A DNA stretch of 64,000 nt from HXMU1428-3 sp965215715 (GCA_965215715.1 OZ244129.1:2232001-2296000), one strand, 5' to 3'; positions 26,220 to 36,299 are shown, counted from the stretch's first letter. The notes: generated by a model from the sequence alone, not told the origin. A program made the numbers and translations.

Positions 26220-27815
26220 TTATTTGATCTTCGGCAAATCGCTGAATTGGTGGAATGGTGGTGGTGAAGATAAAGTCCACTCAAGTGTTGTTGCTCCCTC
26301 ACCCCAAGGATTGGCCACAGCCTTTTCACGGCGCACAATGGCTAACAGCATAATAAACAAAAATAATACTGTAGAAGCGGCTGTGATATAAGCACCAATA
26401 GAAGATACATAGTTCCAACCCGCATAGGCATCTGGATAATCAGCATAGCGACGCGGCATACCTGCTAACCCTAGGAAGTGCTGAGGGAAGAACAAGATAT
26501 TGGCACCAATAAACATCATCCAAAAATGCAGCTTGGCCAAGGTTTCAGAATAGGTAATGCCGAACATTTTAGGGAACCAGTAATACCAACCAGCAAAGAT
26601 GGAGAACACGGCACCCAGTGACAACACGTAGTGGAAGTGAGCCACAACGTAATAAGTATCGTGTAAGGCTCTGTCGACACCGGCATTGGCAAGCACAACA
26701 CCTGTTACACCGCCGACGGTGAACAAGAAGATAAAGCCAATTGACCAAACCATAGGTGCCCGGAAAGAGAGCGATCCGCCCCACATTGTGGCAATCCAAG
26801 AAAAGATCTTAACCCCGGTTGGCACCGCAATGACCATGGTTGCAAGCATAAAGTAAGCTTGGCTATCCACGCTCATGCCTGAGGCATACATATGGTGCGC
26901 CCACACAATAAAGCCAACCAAACCAATAGCAACCATGGCATAAGCCATTCCCAAATAGCCAAAGACAGGCTTTTTGGAGAAGGTTGAAACGATCTGAGAA
27001 ATAATACCAAAACCAGGCAAGATCAAAATATACACTTCAGGGTGGCCAAAGAACCAGAACAGATGCTGGTATAAAAGAGGGTCACCGCCGCCTTCAGGGC
27101 TAAAAAAGGATGTTCCGAAATTACGATCTGTCAGCAACATTGTGATGGCGCCAGCCAAAACCGGCAAAGACAATAGCAATAAGAATGCTGTCACGAGCAC
27201 CGACCAAACAAATAGCGGCATTTTATGCAGCGTCATACCTGGCGCGCGCATATTAAAGATGGTGGTGATAAAGTTAATCGCACCAAGAATAGAAGAAGCA
27301 CCGGCTAGGTGAAGCGACAAGATCGCATAATCCATACCAGCACCGCTTGAACCTGTGGTCGACAAGGGTGCATAAACCGTCCAACCAGCACCAACACCAT
27401 AAGAATCACCTTGGGGTTGGAATAAAGAGAGCACCAAAAGGGCAAAGGCGGCTGGCAATAACCAGAAGGAGATATTGTTCATCCGCGGGAAGGCCATATC
27501 TGGTGCGCCAATCATCAGCGGCACAAACCAGTTGCCAAAGCCACCAATCATGGCTGGCATAACCATAAAGAACACCATGATCAGCCCGTGAGCGGTGGTA
27601 AACACATTAAACAGATGCGGGTTGTTAAAATATTGCATCCCTGGTTCTTGCAACTCAAGGCGCATCCCCACAGATAAGGCGCCACCAATTAAACCTGCCA
27701 TAATGGCAAATAACAAATATAGCGTACCAATATCTTTATGGTTGGTAGAAAAAAACCAACGTGAAATGAAGCCGGGTTTATGATCATCCATATGATCAGC
27801 TCCTGCATGTGCCAT
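26220..27815 (-). CDS. ctaD: Cytochrome c oxidase subunit I (aa3 type)
   Basis: The catalytic subunit of the respiratory aa3 oxidase, about 531 residues and 12 helices, binding haem a, haem a3 and CuB. The classic motifs are present: AHGLIMVFFMVMPAMIGGFGNW, WFFGHPEVYILILPGFG (CuB His and the cross-linked Tyr), VWAHHMY, and HDTYYVVAHFHYVLSLG with haem ligands. ATG at 27815 (MAHAGADHMDD) has GGGAG upstream and is preferred over the GTG at 27821. Confidence 0.98.
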   Translation of the reverse strand: MAHAGADHMDDHKPGFISRWFFSTNHKDIGTLYLLFAIMAGLIGGALSVGMRLELQEPGMQYFNNPHLFNVFTTAHGLIMVFFMVMPAMIGGFGNWFVPLMIGAPDMAFPRMNNISFWLLPAAFALLVLSLFQPQGDSYGVGAGWTVYAPLSTTGSSGAGMDYAILSLHLAGASSILGAINFITTIFNMRAPGMTLHKMPLFVWSVLVTAFLLLLSLPVLAGAITMLLTDRNFGTSFFSPEGGGDPLLYQHLFWFFGHPEVYILILPGFGIISQIVSTFSKKPVFGYLGMAYAMVAIGLVGFIVWAHHMYASGMSVDSQAYFMLATMVIAVPTGVKIFSWIATMWGGSLSFRAPMVWSIGFIFLFTVGGVTGVVLANAGVDRALHDTYYVVAHFHYVLSLGAVFSIFAGWYYWFPKMFGITYSETLAKLHFWMMFIGANILFFPQHFLGLAGMPRRYADYPDAYAGWNYVSSIGAYITAASTVLFLFIMLLAIVRREKAVANPWGEGATTLEWTLSSPPPFHQFSDLPKIK

Positions 27816-27863
27816 CAACACTCTCCCTAAAATTTTTAAGAAAAACTTCTATTTTTCAATAAT

Positions 27864-28769
27864 TTACTTTTTAACCAACTCAGCAACGCCGAAACCTGGC
27901 TCTTGCTTTTTCGCAAAACGCACCCCATCTTCGATGCGCTCTTTGCTGGCATGTTCTTCAGTGGCCCACTTCAGCCATTTTTCATATTCTTTTTCAGTGA
28001 CCACTTTCACTTCAATTGGCATAAAGGCATGGTCTTTGCCGCACAATTCAGAACATTGACCATAATAAGTGCCTGTCTTGCGGGCTTTAAACCAAACTCT
28101 TGTCACCCGGCCAGGTACAGCATCGGCTTTCACACCAAAGCTTGGAACTGTCCAGTTATGGATAACACCGGTTGGGTCTGCTGTGAGCAACACATGGACA
28201 ACCTTATTTACAGGCACCACCACGGCATAATCTGTTGCCAACAATCTTGGTTGCCCTGGTTTCAGGTCACTGTCTTCGACCCGGTTGGCACTAAAAGAAA
28301 TCTCTTCTTCACGGTCCAAATATTCATAATCCCAATACCATTGTTGGCCAATGGCTTTGATTGTCACATCTGCTTTGGGAAAATCATACTGTGCTGAAAG
28401 CAGCCGCCAAGAAGGAATTGAAATAAATACCAAAATTAAAATTGGCACCACCGTCCAGGCAAATTCAAGTGCTGTACTATGTGTCGTTTTTGAAGGGACA
28501 GGATTGGCCTTTTCACTAAACTTCAACATGACATACAATAACAATGCCAATACAAATACTGATATCACGGTAATGATGATTAACAGCAAATCATGAAATT
28601 CAACAATCTGATCCATAATCGGGGTTACAGATTCAGATAATCCCAACTGCCAATCCTTTGCAAGCCCATCTGCCGCAAATGCCGTAGCAGAAAAGCCAGT
28701 TATCATTGTCAAAACAGAACCAAAAGCCACAGCTATCAATCTGATTTTATTTTTGAACCCCAAGTCCAT
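27864..28769 (-). CDS. ctaC: Cytochrome c oxidase subunit II
   Basis: Binds CuA and accepts electrons from cytochrome c. About 301 residues: signal peptide ending near SATAFA, two transmembrane helices, then a periplasmic cupredoxin domain. The CuA site (YGQCSELCGKDHAFMP: two Cys, His, Met) and the aromatic QQWYWDYEY patch are intact. ATG at 28769 with GGGAG upstream. It is the first gene of the minus-strand cox cluster, so its promoter lies in the long gap upstream. Confidence 0.97.
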   Translation of the reverse strand: MDLGFKNKIRLIAVAFGSVLTMITGFSATAFAADGLAKDWQLGLSESVTPIMDQIVEFHDLLLIIITVISVFVLALLLYVMLKFSEKANPVPSKTTHSTALEFAWTVVPILILVFISIPSWRLLSAQYDFPKADVTIKAIGQQWYWDYEYLDREEEISFSANRVEDSDLKPGQPRLLATDYAVVVPVNKVVHVLLTADPTGVIHNWTVPSFGVKADAVPGRVTRVWFKARKTGTYYGQCSELCGKDHAFMPIEVKVVTEKEYEKWLKWATEEHASKERIEDGVRFAKKQEPGFGVAELVKK

Positions 28770-29431
28770 CAAATAGCTCCCTAAAATTTAACTTTGCCTT
28801 CTCAGACTAAATTCAGCCCACAGCTAACTTAAGTGTGATGAAAACCGACTATTAAAGGCAAATAATGAAAACCACCCCTGCAGCCAATTTTTCTTTATTT
28901 ATTTTGTTGGCTTTTTTAAAAAACCATTCCGGCCCCAAGACCGCTGCGCTATCTTAAAAAGGCCAAATAAAACAAAAACACGCCTATAGCCAAAACCTAT
29001 ACAAGTGATTGCCATAACTTTGCCAACATTATTTGACAATGGGCTGTTTCATGTTTGAAATTATGCTTTACAGCCAATCAAGCCCTTTGGCAACTCCACA
29101 TAACAACTTTTCCTTTGTAGCAGATGCAAAAAAGCTAACAATACCCCTTTTGGGCAACACATAAACACACCGTTGGGGCAAAAGTGCCAATGACAAATGA
29201 CCGCAGGGTCCAACTTTAGCCTGAATTTCCGGCGATCTGTAAAAAAACGCTATACTTTATGCGTGGAGAAGAAAAAGACAAACAATGCACAAAATCAATA
29301 AACGCGTTAAAATGCGCCAGAAAATGAAATTGTTTGCCATTTCTTAGATTGTTTTTTTAGTGACAGTTAAATCAATTTTAAGCAAAAAAAATATACGTCC
29401 ATAAAAAGACTAAGATGGAGCCTTAAACATT
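28770..29431. other. 660-bp intergenic region between ctaC and ialB
   Basis: This AT-rich gap holds the divergent promoters of the cox cluster and the IalB-like gene. A TATACT box near 29250 could serve the plus-strand gene. The only open frames are about 20 codons and show no conservation cue or good Shine-Dalgarno. No repeat, terminator or RNA gene was recognised. Confidence 0.5.
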
Positions 29432-30007
29432 ATGAAGTGCACAGCTCAGTGCTTTTTAAACCATTGGAGACCCAAATTGTTCAAAATTATAAAAATTTCC
29501 AAATTTGGGATCTTTGCGGTTTTATCCTTTATTTTACTAACAAGCCTTGCAGGTCTTTCCGCCCCGTTAAAGGCTGATTCATTCAAAGTTCGCCAAACAT
29601 TTGGTCATTGGCATGTTAGTTGTGGCACCCCGCCAGGAGCAACGGCTGAAAAATGTGCCCTTGTGCAAGATGTGACCGATGAAACACGCCCTAATTATAG
29701 CCTGCGCGTTATTTTCCTGCGCTCGCGCCGTAATAATAAAGAAGTTTTGCGCGTTGTGGCCCCTTTAGGCGTTTTGCTGCCAACGGGCCTGGGTTTAAAA
29801 ATTGACAGTGCAGATATGGGGCATGCGCCATTTATGAAATGCGGGAAGATCGGGTGTATTGCTGAAGTTGTGGTCACTGACCAAATTGTCTCTAAGTTTA
29901 AAACGGGGAAAAATGCTGTCTTTATTATCTTTCAAACCCCGGAGGTTGGCATTGGATTTCCTGTATCTTTAAGCGGTTTTAATGCGGGCTATAAAGCTTT
30001 GAAATAA
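29432..30007 (+). CDS. Invasion-associated locus B (IalB) family protein
   Basis: A 191-residue secreted protein with an N-terminal hydrophobic segment (FAVLSFILLTSLAGLSAPLKA) and an IalB domain: FGHWHVSCG, EKCALVQDV, RVVAPLGVLLPTGLGLKID and KCGKIGCIAEVVV with the conserved Cys pair. In Bartonella IalB aids erythrocyte invasion, but the family is widespread in free-living Hyphomicrobiales and commonly sits beside the cox genes, so no virulence role is implied here. A terminator follows. Confidence 0.9.
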   Translation: MKCTAQCFLNHWRPKLFKIIKISKFGIFAVLSFILLTSLAGLSAPLKADSFKVRQTFGHWHVSCGTPPGATAEKCALVQDVTDETRPNYSLRVIFLRSRRNNKEVLRVVAPLGVLLPTGLGLKIDSADMGHAPFMKCGKIGCIAEVVVTDQIVSKFKTGKNAVFIIFQTPEVGIGFPVSLSGFNAGYKALK

Positions 30008-30040
30008 AAAACGCCCCGTCTTAATTGACAGGGCGCTTTA
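30006..30040. terminator. Bidirectional terminator
   Basis: CGCCC.GTC and GAC.GGGCG form a stem with one mismatch around TTAATT, with an A run on one side and T-rich sequence on the other. It lies between the converging IalB-like and PAN-domain genes. Confidence 0.7.
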
Positions 30041-30068
30041 CAGTTCTTTTAAAACAACATCTCAAATT

Positions 30069-31097
30069 TTATCGCCATTGGATGCCTATTTTACCAAATA
30101 AGCGACATGTCTTGAGCGTTAATCTGCGTTTATTGGTCTCTTTTGAACGCTGTTTTGGGCCCGCACGGCGGCACCAGCTTACGTGACGGCGATAATTATT
30201 ATGCCAACGCGGTCCGTGTAAGTCGCATCCCTTAGCAATGTTTTTGCGAAAATGATTGATTGCTAATTCAGCGTAATCGTGACAGGGGCCAGAGGCCACT
30301 TTTTTATAAGAATAACATTGCCTCAATGTTTCTTCACGCGCTGCTTGCTCACTGTGAGTCTCTCTTTTTTTAGCGGCCAAACACCATCTAAAATGATCTT
30401 TGTAGGCTTTGCTCCAGCGCTGATTGTTGACAATTCGACAAGAAGCTTTCACACGGCTGGTGTTTTGAGCTACCGCAATTCGTGCATAATGGTCACATCT
30501 GGCACGCTTGCCATAGCCAAGCTCTGCCACACATACATCTAGTGCTTTCTTTTGCCCGGCTCGTTCGGTAGCGCGTGCTTTAGGGCCAATTTGCATGCAA
30601 CGGCGAAAATGACGATCTTCATTTGAATGCCAGGCGCGGCCACGATAACCACATACATTGCGTACATTCTCTTCATTCAACTTAACCGCTTGACCTGCCC
30701 ATTTATCACAAATCTCTACCTTTTTACGTCGATTGTTGTTCTGACCATAATCGCGAAAATCTTGCTTTTTATAGCCAGACACACAACAATCATTTTTAAA
30801 TCCGGCAGCTAAAGAGCGCTTTAAGCGGCATTGTGCAATTCCATTGCTATCTGGGCGCACAAACGTCCAGGACTGGCACACCCGGTCTCTTTCACAAGCT
30901 TTCCGACATTTTGCGCGCTCGCCTCGTTTTAGAGAAAAAACGGAATAATCATCCCCAAGCAAGATTTTGTTTTTCTCAACTATCATTTCAGCGCGCAGCC
31001 CATCAGGCACCAATAAGCTGCACAGCATAAGCCCTAAAACAGCCAGCCCTGAGCCTTTCACTAACCTTAACATTTTCAATCTAATCACTTTCAACAC
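30069..31097 (-). CDS. Secreted PAN-domain protein with three four-cysteine repeats
   Basis: The protein has a basic signal peptide ending near GLRA, a PAN/Apple-like domain (about 40-110; SVFSLKRGERAKCRKACERDRVCQSW with later Cys pairs), then three repeats starting at C130, C201 and C272, spaced exactly 71 residues. Each repeat has Cys at +0, +19, +37/38 and +59/60, with C-x-x-Y/W-A near the start and H-x-x-W/R-C in the middle. The sequence is very basic. A GTG at 31097 with GGGAGG 7 nt upstream is the best start. PAN domains bind proteins or glycans; the function of the repeats is unknown. No partner gene is adjacent. Confidence 0.72.
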   Translation of the reverse strand: MLKVIRLKMLRLVKGSGLAVLGLMLCSLLVPDGLRAEMIVEKNKILLGDDYSVFSLKRGERAKCRKACERDRVCQSWTFVRPDSNGIAQCRLKRSLAAGFKNDCCVSGYKKQDFRDYGQNNNRRKKVEICDKWAGQAVKLNEENVRNVCGYRGRAWHSNEDRHFRRCMQIGPKARATERAGQKKALDVCVAELGYGKRARCDHYARIAVAQNTSRVKASCRIVNNQRWSKAYKDHFRWCLAAKKRETHSEQAAREETLRQCYSYKKVASGPCHDYAELAINHFRKNIAKGCDLHGPRWHNNYRRHVSWCRRAGPKQRSKETNKRRLTLKTCRLFGKIGIQWR

Positions 31098-31347
31098 AAT
31101 CAAACCTCCCATCCTCTAAATCAAATTTATGGCCTTCAATTCACTCATCTTTATATCTTTATATTCGATCTAAACATTAGTGAGCTAATCTATTGAAGCA
31201 CATTAACAATAGTTAGTCAGAATTTAATGTCAAAAATATTGCTAAATCCCTCAACAGCCCTTTTGGTGAACAAAGAAATCATTGTTCTATAAAATAAACA
31301 CCCTATAAGAGAACAAGAAAACAACAAATCAAAGGCCTTAAAAAAAT

Positions 31348-32727
31348 ATGACATCTCTTTCAAAAGGGCCTTCATCATCAGCACCCAACTCATCAGCAAA
31401 ATTTTTAACTGGTTCAACAATGTCACATGTATTGACGATGACGTTGTCGTCTTCCATTGGTCTGATTGCTGTGTTTTCAGTTGATCTGATTGATCTGTTT
31501 TTTTTAAGCCAATTGGAAGATAAAAGTATTCTTGCCGCGCTTGGGTTTACCGGAACCGTTTTATTTGCCACCATTTCATTGGGCATTGGTCTTTCCATTG
31601 CCTCAGCTGCCACTGTGGCCAGAGCGGCTGGTGAACAAGATGAAGAAAAAACCAAACGCCGCATTGTTAACAATCTGATTTACTCGCTGATTGTTAGTTT
31701 TATCACGGCCATTTTTTTATTCTTGACCCTACCGGACCTTCTCACATTGTTGGGTGCAAAGGGCCATGTGCTGGATCTTTCGTTGGAGTATTTACAAATC
31801 TTGGTTCCCACCATGCCGCTGTTTGCCATGTCGATTTGCTCTGCAGCTATGCTGCGCGGTTTGGGCGATGCAAGGCGATCCGCCTATGTCACCATTGGCG
31901 GGGGGGTGACCAACGCCATTTTGGATCCTATTTTTATTTTTGCTCTGGCCATGGGCATGAATGGCGCCGCCATAGCCACGGCTTTGGCCCGTTTGACGAT
32001 GGTGCTCATTGGGTTTCACGGTCTTTTTTATTGCCATAAAACGCCTGTCGAGCCGACAAAGGATGGGCTGAAATCAGATTTAAAACCGTTTACCCGCATT
32101 GCCATCCCAGCCATTCTAACCAACTTAGCCACACCTATTGGCAATGGTTATGTCACCTATGCTGCGGCCGGTTACGGCAATGGCGTGGTTGCTGCCTGGG
32201 GGGTGATTGCCCGCATTGTTCCGCTGGGTTTTTGCGCTGTGTTTGCCTTGTCGGGCTCCATTGGCCCTATTATTGGCCAAAACATAGGTGGGGGGAAATT
32301 AGAGCGGGTGAAACAAACTCTGACCGATGCGGTGAAATTCAATACTCTTTACACGCTTGTCATCTGGCTGGTCTTAGTTTTAAGCACGCCCCTCATCATC
32401 CAGCTGATGCAATTGCGAGGCATCACAGCTGATTTGGTTGCTTATTTTTGCTATTGGTTGAGCCCTGGTTTTGGCATGATTGGATTTTTATTTATTGCCA
32501 ATGCAGCCTTTAATAATATGGACAAACCGCATTATTCCACTTGGCTCAACTGGACCAGGGCCACCCTTGGTACCGTTCCGTTTGTTCATGCTGGGGCTTA
32601 TTTTGCTGACAGCCATGGCTTGATCACTGGACAGATTGTCGGCGGCGCCATCATCGCGTTTTTCAGCATTGCTTTGTGTTATAGAGAAGTTGAAAAACTT
32701 TCTCGCCAACCAACATTCAGCTCTTGA
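31348..32727 (+). CDS. MATE family efflux transporter
   Basis: A 459-residue membrane protein with about 12 helices and internal two-fold similarity, typical of multidrug and toxin extrusion exporters. MATE cues include VDLIDLFFLSQLEDKSILAALGFTGTV near helix 1-2, SICSAAMLRGLGDARRSAYVTIGGGVTNAILDPIFIFALAMGMNGAAIATALAR, and the second-half ALSGSIGPIIGQNIGGG. AAAGG precedes the ATG. It is a drug or metabolite/cation antiporter; the substrate is unknown. Confidence 0.92.
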   Translation: MTSLSKGPSSSAPNSSAKFLTGSTMSHVLTMTLSSSIGLIAVFSVDLIDLFFLSQLEDKSILAALGFTGTVLFATISLGIGLSIASAATVARAAGEQDEEKTKRRIVNNLIYSLIVSFITAIFLFLTLPDLLTLLGAKGHVLDLSLEYLQILVPTMPLFAMSICSAAMLRGLGDARRSAYVTIGGGVTNAILDPIFIFALAMGMNGAAIATALARLTMVLIGFHGLFYCHKTPVEPTKDGLKSDLKPFTRIAIPAILTNLATPIGNGYVTYAAAGYGNGVVAAWGVIARIVPLGFCAVFALSGSIGPIIGQNIGGGKLERVKQTLTDAVKFNTLYTLVIWLVLVLSTPLIIQLMQLRGITADLVAYFCYWLSPGFGMIGFLFIANAAFNNMDKPHYSTWLNWTRATLGTVPFVHAGAYFADSHGLITGQIVGGAIIAFFSIALCYREVEKLSRQPTFSS

Positions 32728-32749
32728 AAATCAAGATGGGCAGAAACGT

Positions 32750-34135
32750 TTACAGAGCGAGTGTTTTATAAACTTGATGAATGTCTTTGCTCCAAACATT
32801 TGTAAACAAGTCGATCAACTTGTCAGACTGGGCCCAGCCATCTTCTGCAATTTCCTTTAACGGTTCCAGATAAAGCTGTTCGCTTACCCCATTCTCATTG
32901 ACCAACTGGCGCCCTTTGAGCCCTTCATCAGCCATAGTCACAACTTCTTTGGCAAGCTCTTGTAAACTATGCCCGCCAATTTGGGCTTTCAATCCCATAT
33001 CAGGCACATCATCTCGAAGTTGTTGACGCGCTTCATCCGACCAGCCTTTCATCAGATCATAGGCACTGTCTAAAACGCCATCATCATATAAAAGACCAAC
33101 CCAAAGAGCTGAAAGCGCTAAGATAAAGCTTTCAGGGCCGCTATCAGCACCGCGCATTTCCAAAAACTGCTTTAAGCGCACTTCGGGAAACAGGGTGGTC
33201 AAATGCAGTTCCCAATCATCCATTGTTGGCTGGACTTTTTCCACCCCTTCAATTTTGCCATCAAGAAAGTCCCCAAAATGGTGCCCCTTGGCATCATGAT
33301 AGGTCCCGTCCCGATAGATAAAATACATTGGGACTTGCAGGGCATAGTCAACATAACGCTCAAAGCCCATGCCTTGTTCAAACACAAATGGCAAAAGGCC
33401 GGTGCGGTCTGGGTCAACATCGCGCCAAACTTGCGAGCGGAAAGAATGGAACCCGTTCAATGCTCCTTCTTTAAACACTGAGTTGGCAAACAGGGCGGTC
33501 ACAAGCGGTTGCAAAGCAAGCCCAACTCGAAACTTTTTGACCATGTCAGCTTCACTGGCAAAATCCAAATTAACCTGCACCGTGGCTGAACAATGCATCA
33601 TGTTTAGGCCTAAATCACCCACGCGCGGCATGTAGGCGCGCATCACATCATAACGCCCTTTGGGCATTTTGGGGGTCTCTTGCAATGAAAATTTAGGGGT
33701 ATAACCAAGGCCTAGAAATTTCATACTTAAAGGGTCAGCGGCCCCTTTGACGTCTTGCAAATGGCTTTGCAATTCGCTGGCCGTTTGGTGCAAGCTTTTT
33801 AACGGCGCGCCTGACAGTTCAACCTGGCCGCCGGGCTCCAACGTAATGCTGGCACTATAAGCCCCGCATTTGCTCGGCTTCTTCAAACCGATTAAGCGCT
33901 CTTGCTCATAAATGCCAGTATAATCATGCCCGCCAGACAACACACCATTTAACAAAGCTTCAATCCCGCGCTCGCCCTCAAAAGAAACAGGGGCAATCTC
34001 ATCTGAAAAGAAGGGAAATTTTTCGTGCTCAGTTCCGATTAACCAGTTATCACGCGGCTTCATTCCAGCCGTTAGAGAACCGATTAACTGATCCTTGGTC
34101 TCAATGGGCGTAGGTTCGTCATGCGCTAGCGCCAT
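32750..34135 (-). CDS. gshA: Glutamate-cysteine ligase
   Basis: The ATP-dependent first step of glutathione synthesis. 461 residues, of the plant/alphaproteobacterial GCL type: WLIGTEHEKFPFF, YSASITLEPGGQVELSGAPLKSLHQTA, and MMHCSATVQVNLDF. AAGGAG precedes the ATG. rsmE lies upstream on the same strand, separated by a gap holding palindromic repeats. It connects with the GST and glyoxalase II genes in the window. Confidence 0.95.
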   Translation of the reverse strand: MALAHDEPTPIETKDQLIGSLTAGMKPRDNWLIGTEHEKFPFFSDEIAPVSFEGERGIEALLNGVLSGGHDYTGIYEQERLIGLKKPSKCGAYSASITLEPGGQVELSGAPLKSLHQTASELQSHLQDVKGAADPLSMKFLGLGYTPKFSLQETPKMPKGRYDVMRAYMPRVGDLGLNMMHCSATVQVNLDFASEADMVKKFRVGLALQPLVTALFANSVFKEGALNGFHSFRSQVWRDVDPDRTGLLPFVFEQGMGFERYVDYALQVPMYFIYRDGTYHDAKGHHFGDFLDGKIEGVEKVQPTMDDWELHLTTLFPEVRLKQFLEMRGADSGPESFILALSALWVGLLYDDGVLDSAYDLMKGWSDEARQQLRDDVPDMGLKAQIGGHSLQELAKEVVTMADEGLKGRQLVNENGVSEQLYLEPLKEIAEDGWAQSDKLIDLFTNVWSKDIHQVYKTLAL

Positions 34136-34169
34136 AAATTATAGTCTCCTTAAAAGAAGGCGTTAGCCT

Positions 34170-34334
34170 AGAGCATGTCACATAGTATTGAATTCAAAGC
34201 CATGCTCTTGTCTCTTTGTTTGTGCGTGTCTTTTTTCACAAAACCGGTATCCACTTTTGTGCGACACGCACTATCTTTTTGTTTGTGCGTGTCTTTTTTC
34301 ACAAAACCGGTATCCACTTTTGTGCGACACGCAC
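34170..34334. repeat. Composite palindromic repeat: one A unit and two tandem B units
   Basis: Unit A (34170-34208) is bounded by AGAGCATG/CATGCTCT. After 13 nt come two 50-bp B units (34222-34271, 34285-34334; 63-bp period), each bounded by GTGCGTGTC/GACACGCAC around the core CAAAACCGGTATCCACTTTT. The same A-13-B layout occurs at 47827-47926, and a divergent copy at 46877-46937. Core and arms match the REP-like repeats seen across Hyphomicrobiales. It lies between rsmE and gshA. Confidence 0.9.
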
Positions 34335-34367
34335 TACGCCACACGAAAATTAAAACAGTAAAGCCTT

Positions 34368-35099
34368 TTACCAATCCCCAACAACAGCATTGACCAAACT
34401 CAATGCCGCCACAGCTGCAGTATCTGCTCGCATAATTCGCGGGCCAAGTGCAAGCGGTGTAACAAATCTTCTGGCTAACAGCAAGTCACGCTCTTGATTA
34501 GAAAATCCACCTTCCGGCCCAATTAGAACAGCCCATTTTTGAGCCTTTATCTCTTTTAAAGGGGTAATGGGATTTTGTTTTTCCCCTTTTTCATCACAAA
34601 ACACCAATTGCCGGGCCGTGTCCCATTCATCCATCAAATCAATGAGTTTAATTGGTTTATCAATTTGTGGAATGCTCATAATGCCGCATTGCTCTGCGGC
34701 CTCAATGGCATTGGCTTGCATTCGATCCTGATTAACCCGCTCTACCTGGCAATGCTGGGTCAATACCGGGCGAAGATGGCTTGCCCCTAATTCCACTGCC
34801 TTTTGTACCATATAGTCCAAACGGGCCCGTTTAATCGGGGCAAACAGGTAGTGCAAATCAGGCCCTACAACCTGGTCTGCCAATTTTTTCATCGGCTCTA
34901 AGCGCACATCTTTCTTGCCTTGTTTACAAACAAGCGCGGACCATTCTCCATCGTGCCCATTGAAAACGGCTATTAAGGCCCCCTCTTCAAGGCGCAAAAC
35001 ATTGGTCAAATAATGTGCTTGAGGCTTATCACAAGCAATCGCTGCCCCCTCTTGCAATGGGTGGTCAACAAACAGCCGTACAGAAGGCGTTTTCGCCAT
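34368..35099 (-). CDS. rsmE: 16S rRNA (uracil(1498)-N3)-methyltransferase
   Basis: Methylates U1498 of 16S rRNA. A SPOUT methyltransferase of 243 residues with a PUA-like N-terminal domain (RLFVDHPLQEGA, HYLTNVLRLEEGALIAVFNGHDGEW) and the C-terminal knot: VQKAVELGASHLRPVLTQHCQ, WAVLIGPEGGFSNQERD, and LGPRIMRADTAAVAAL. It precedes gshA on the minus strand. The order rsmE/gshA next to ubiA is conserved in Hyphomicrobiales. Confidence 0.95.
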   Translation of the reverse strand: MAKTPSVRLFVDHPLQEGAAIACDKPQAHYLTNVLRLEEGALIAVFNGHDGEWSALVCKQGKKDVRLEPMKKLADQVVGPDLHYLFAPIKRARLDYMVQKAVELGASHLRPVLTQHCQVERVNQDRMQANAIEAAEQCGIMSIPQIDKPIKLIDLMDEWDTARQLVFCDEKGEKQNPITPLKEIKAQKWAVLIGPEGGFSNQERDLLLARRFVTPLALGPRIMRADTAAVAALSLVNAVVGDW

Positions 35100-35306
35100 A
35101 GGTTTCTTACCTTAACCGTTCCCAACATTAAGATCAGGGTTAAATCATCTCGACCTGTCAGACCATAAAAAATATGATATAGCTGGTCTTAAGTTTATTA
35201 TTTATGCTCTATAACAACTAATAACTTTTATATTGAAAGTTACTACCAAAACCCGGCCTTCATGGCAATGTCTCTTTAACACTCAAAATGAGTAGCCATA
35301 AAAAAC

Positions 35307-36299
35307 ATGACCGACAAATCTTCCCAATCTCATACCTCCCCAGCTGACAGTGCTTATGACGGACAAAACACCCTTGCCCAGCGCCTTTTCCCGGTCTCAG
35401 CTGACCCTTATATTCGGCTGTTACGGTTAGACCGGCCTATCGGTACCTGGCTTTTGGCCTGGCCCGCCCTTTGGGGACTAGCCTTTGCATATCACAGCCA
35501 ACTGGTGAACCCCAACCCAACGAATGACCCATGGTCAGCCCCTGTTCTGTTTAGTCTTTTCCTATTAGGGGCATTTTTGACACGCAGTGCTGGGTGTGTG
35601 TTTAACGATATTGCTGACCGCAAAATCGACGCCCAAGTGGCCCGCACCAAAGAGCGCCCTATTGCCAGCGGCGCCATTTCTGTTAAAACCGCCCTTTTTA
35701 TCCTCGTGGTCTTGTTATTGGGCGCGGCCCTCATTTTATTTCAAATGAATTGGCTCACTATCTATCTCGGCCTGTTCATCATTATTCCCATCCTGATTTA
35801 CCCATTTATGAAGCGCTTCACCTATTACCCGCAAGCCATGCTGGCCTTGTGTTTTTCATGGGGGGCTTTAATGGGCTGGACAGCTGTTACCAACCAAATT
35901 GAACCAGCAGGCCTGCTTGTCACCTTGGCGGCTTTTGCCTGGACCATGGGGTTTGACACCATCTATGCCCATCAAGACAAACAAGATGACGCCGTCATTG
36001 GTATGAAATCTACGGCTTTAAAATTCGGTGATGCGACCAAACCCTGGCTTATCGTTTTTTATTGCATAACATTGGTCAGTTTACTTATTGCTGGCGCCCT
36101 TGTGGGAACAAAAGTCATCTTCTTTACCAGCCTTGCTATGGCCAGCCTTCATGCGTCTTGGCAAATCTCAACCTTAAACATTAACAACCCAGCCAATTGC
36201 CTCACGCGCTTTCGTGCCAATGGATTGTTCGGCTTGATTATACTGGTCGGAATTTGTTTGGATTTAGGGATGGCGACTTTAATGAGCGACGTCCAGTAA
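35307..36299 (+). CDS. ubiA: 4-hydroxybenzoate polyprenyltransferase
   Basis: Attaches the polyprenyl tail to 4-hydroxybenzoate in ubiquinone synthesis at the inner membrane. 330 residues with about nine helices. The first aspartate motif is CVFNDIADRKIDAQVARTKERPIASG and the second is YAHQDKQDDAVIGMKSTA. It is divergent from rsmE. Its product feeds the quinone pool upstream of the oxidase encoded in this window. Confidence 0.95.
   Translation: MTDKSSQSHTSPADSAYDGQNTLAQRLFPVSADPYIRLLRLDRPIGTWLLAWPALWGLAFAYHSQLVNPNPTNDPWSAPVLFSLFLLGAFLTRSAGCVFNDIADRKIDAQVARTKERPIASGAISVKTALFILVVLLLGAALILFQMNWLTIYLGLFIIIPILIYPFMKRFTYYPQAMLALCFSWGALMGWTAVTNQIEPAGLLVTLAAFAWTMGFDTIYAHQDKQDDAVIGMKSTALKFGDATKPWLIVFYCITLVSLLIAGALVGTKVIFFTSLAMASLHASWQISTLNINNPANCLTRFRANGLFGLIILVGICLDLGMATLMSDVQ

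Noticed and set aside
29267..29347. Two overlapping ~20-codon frames upstream of the IalB-like gene
   Set aside because: Very short, mutually exclusive, with no convincing ribosome-binding site or known small-protein similarity.
34168..34374. Open reading frame with an internal duplicated peptide
   Set aside because: It is simply translation of the tandem palindromic repeats, with no Shine-Dalgarno.
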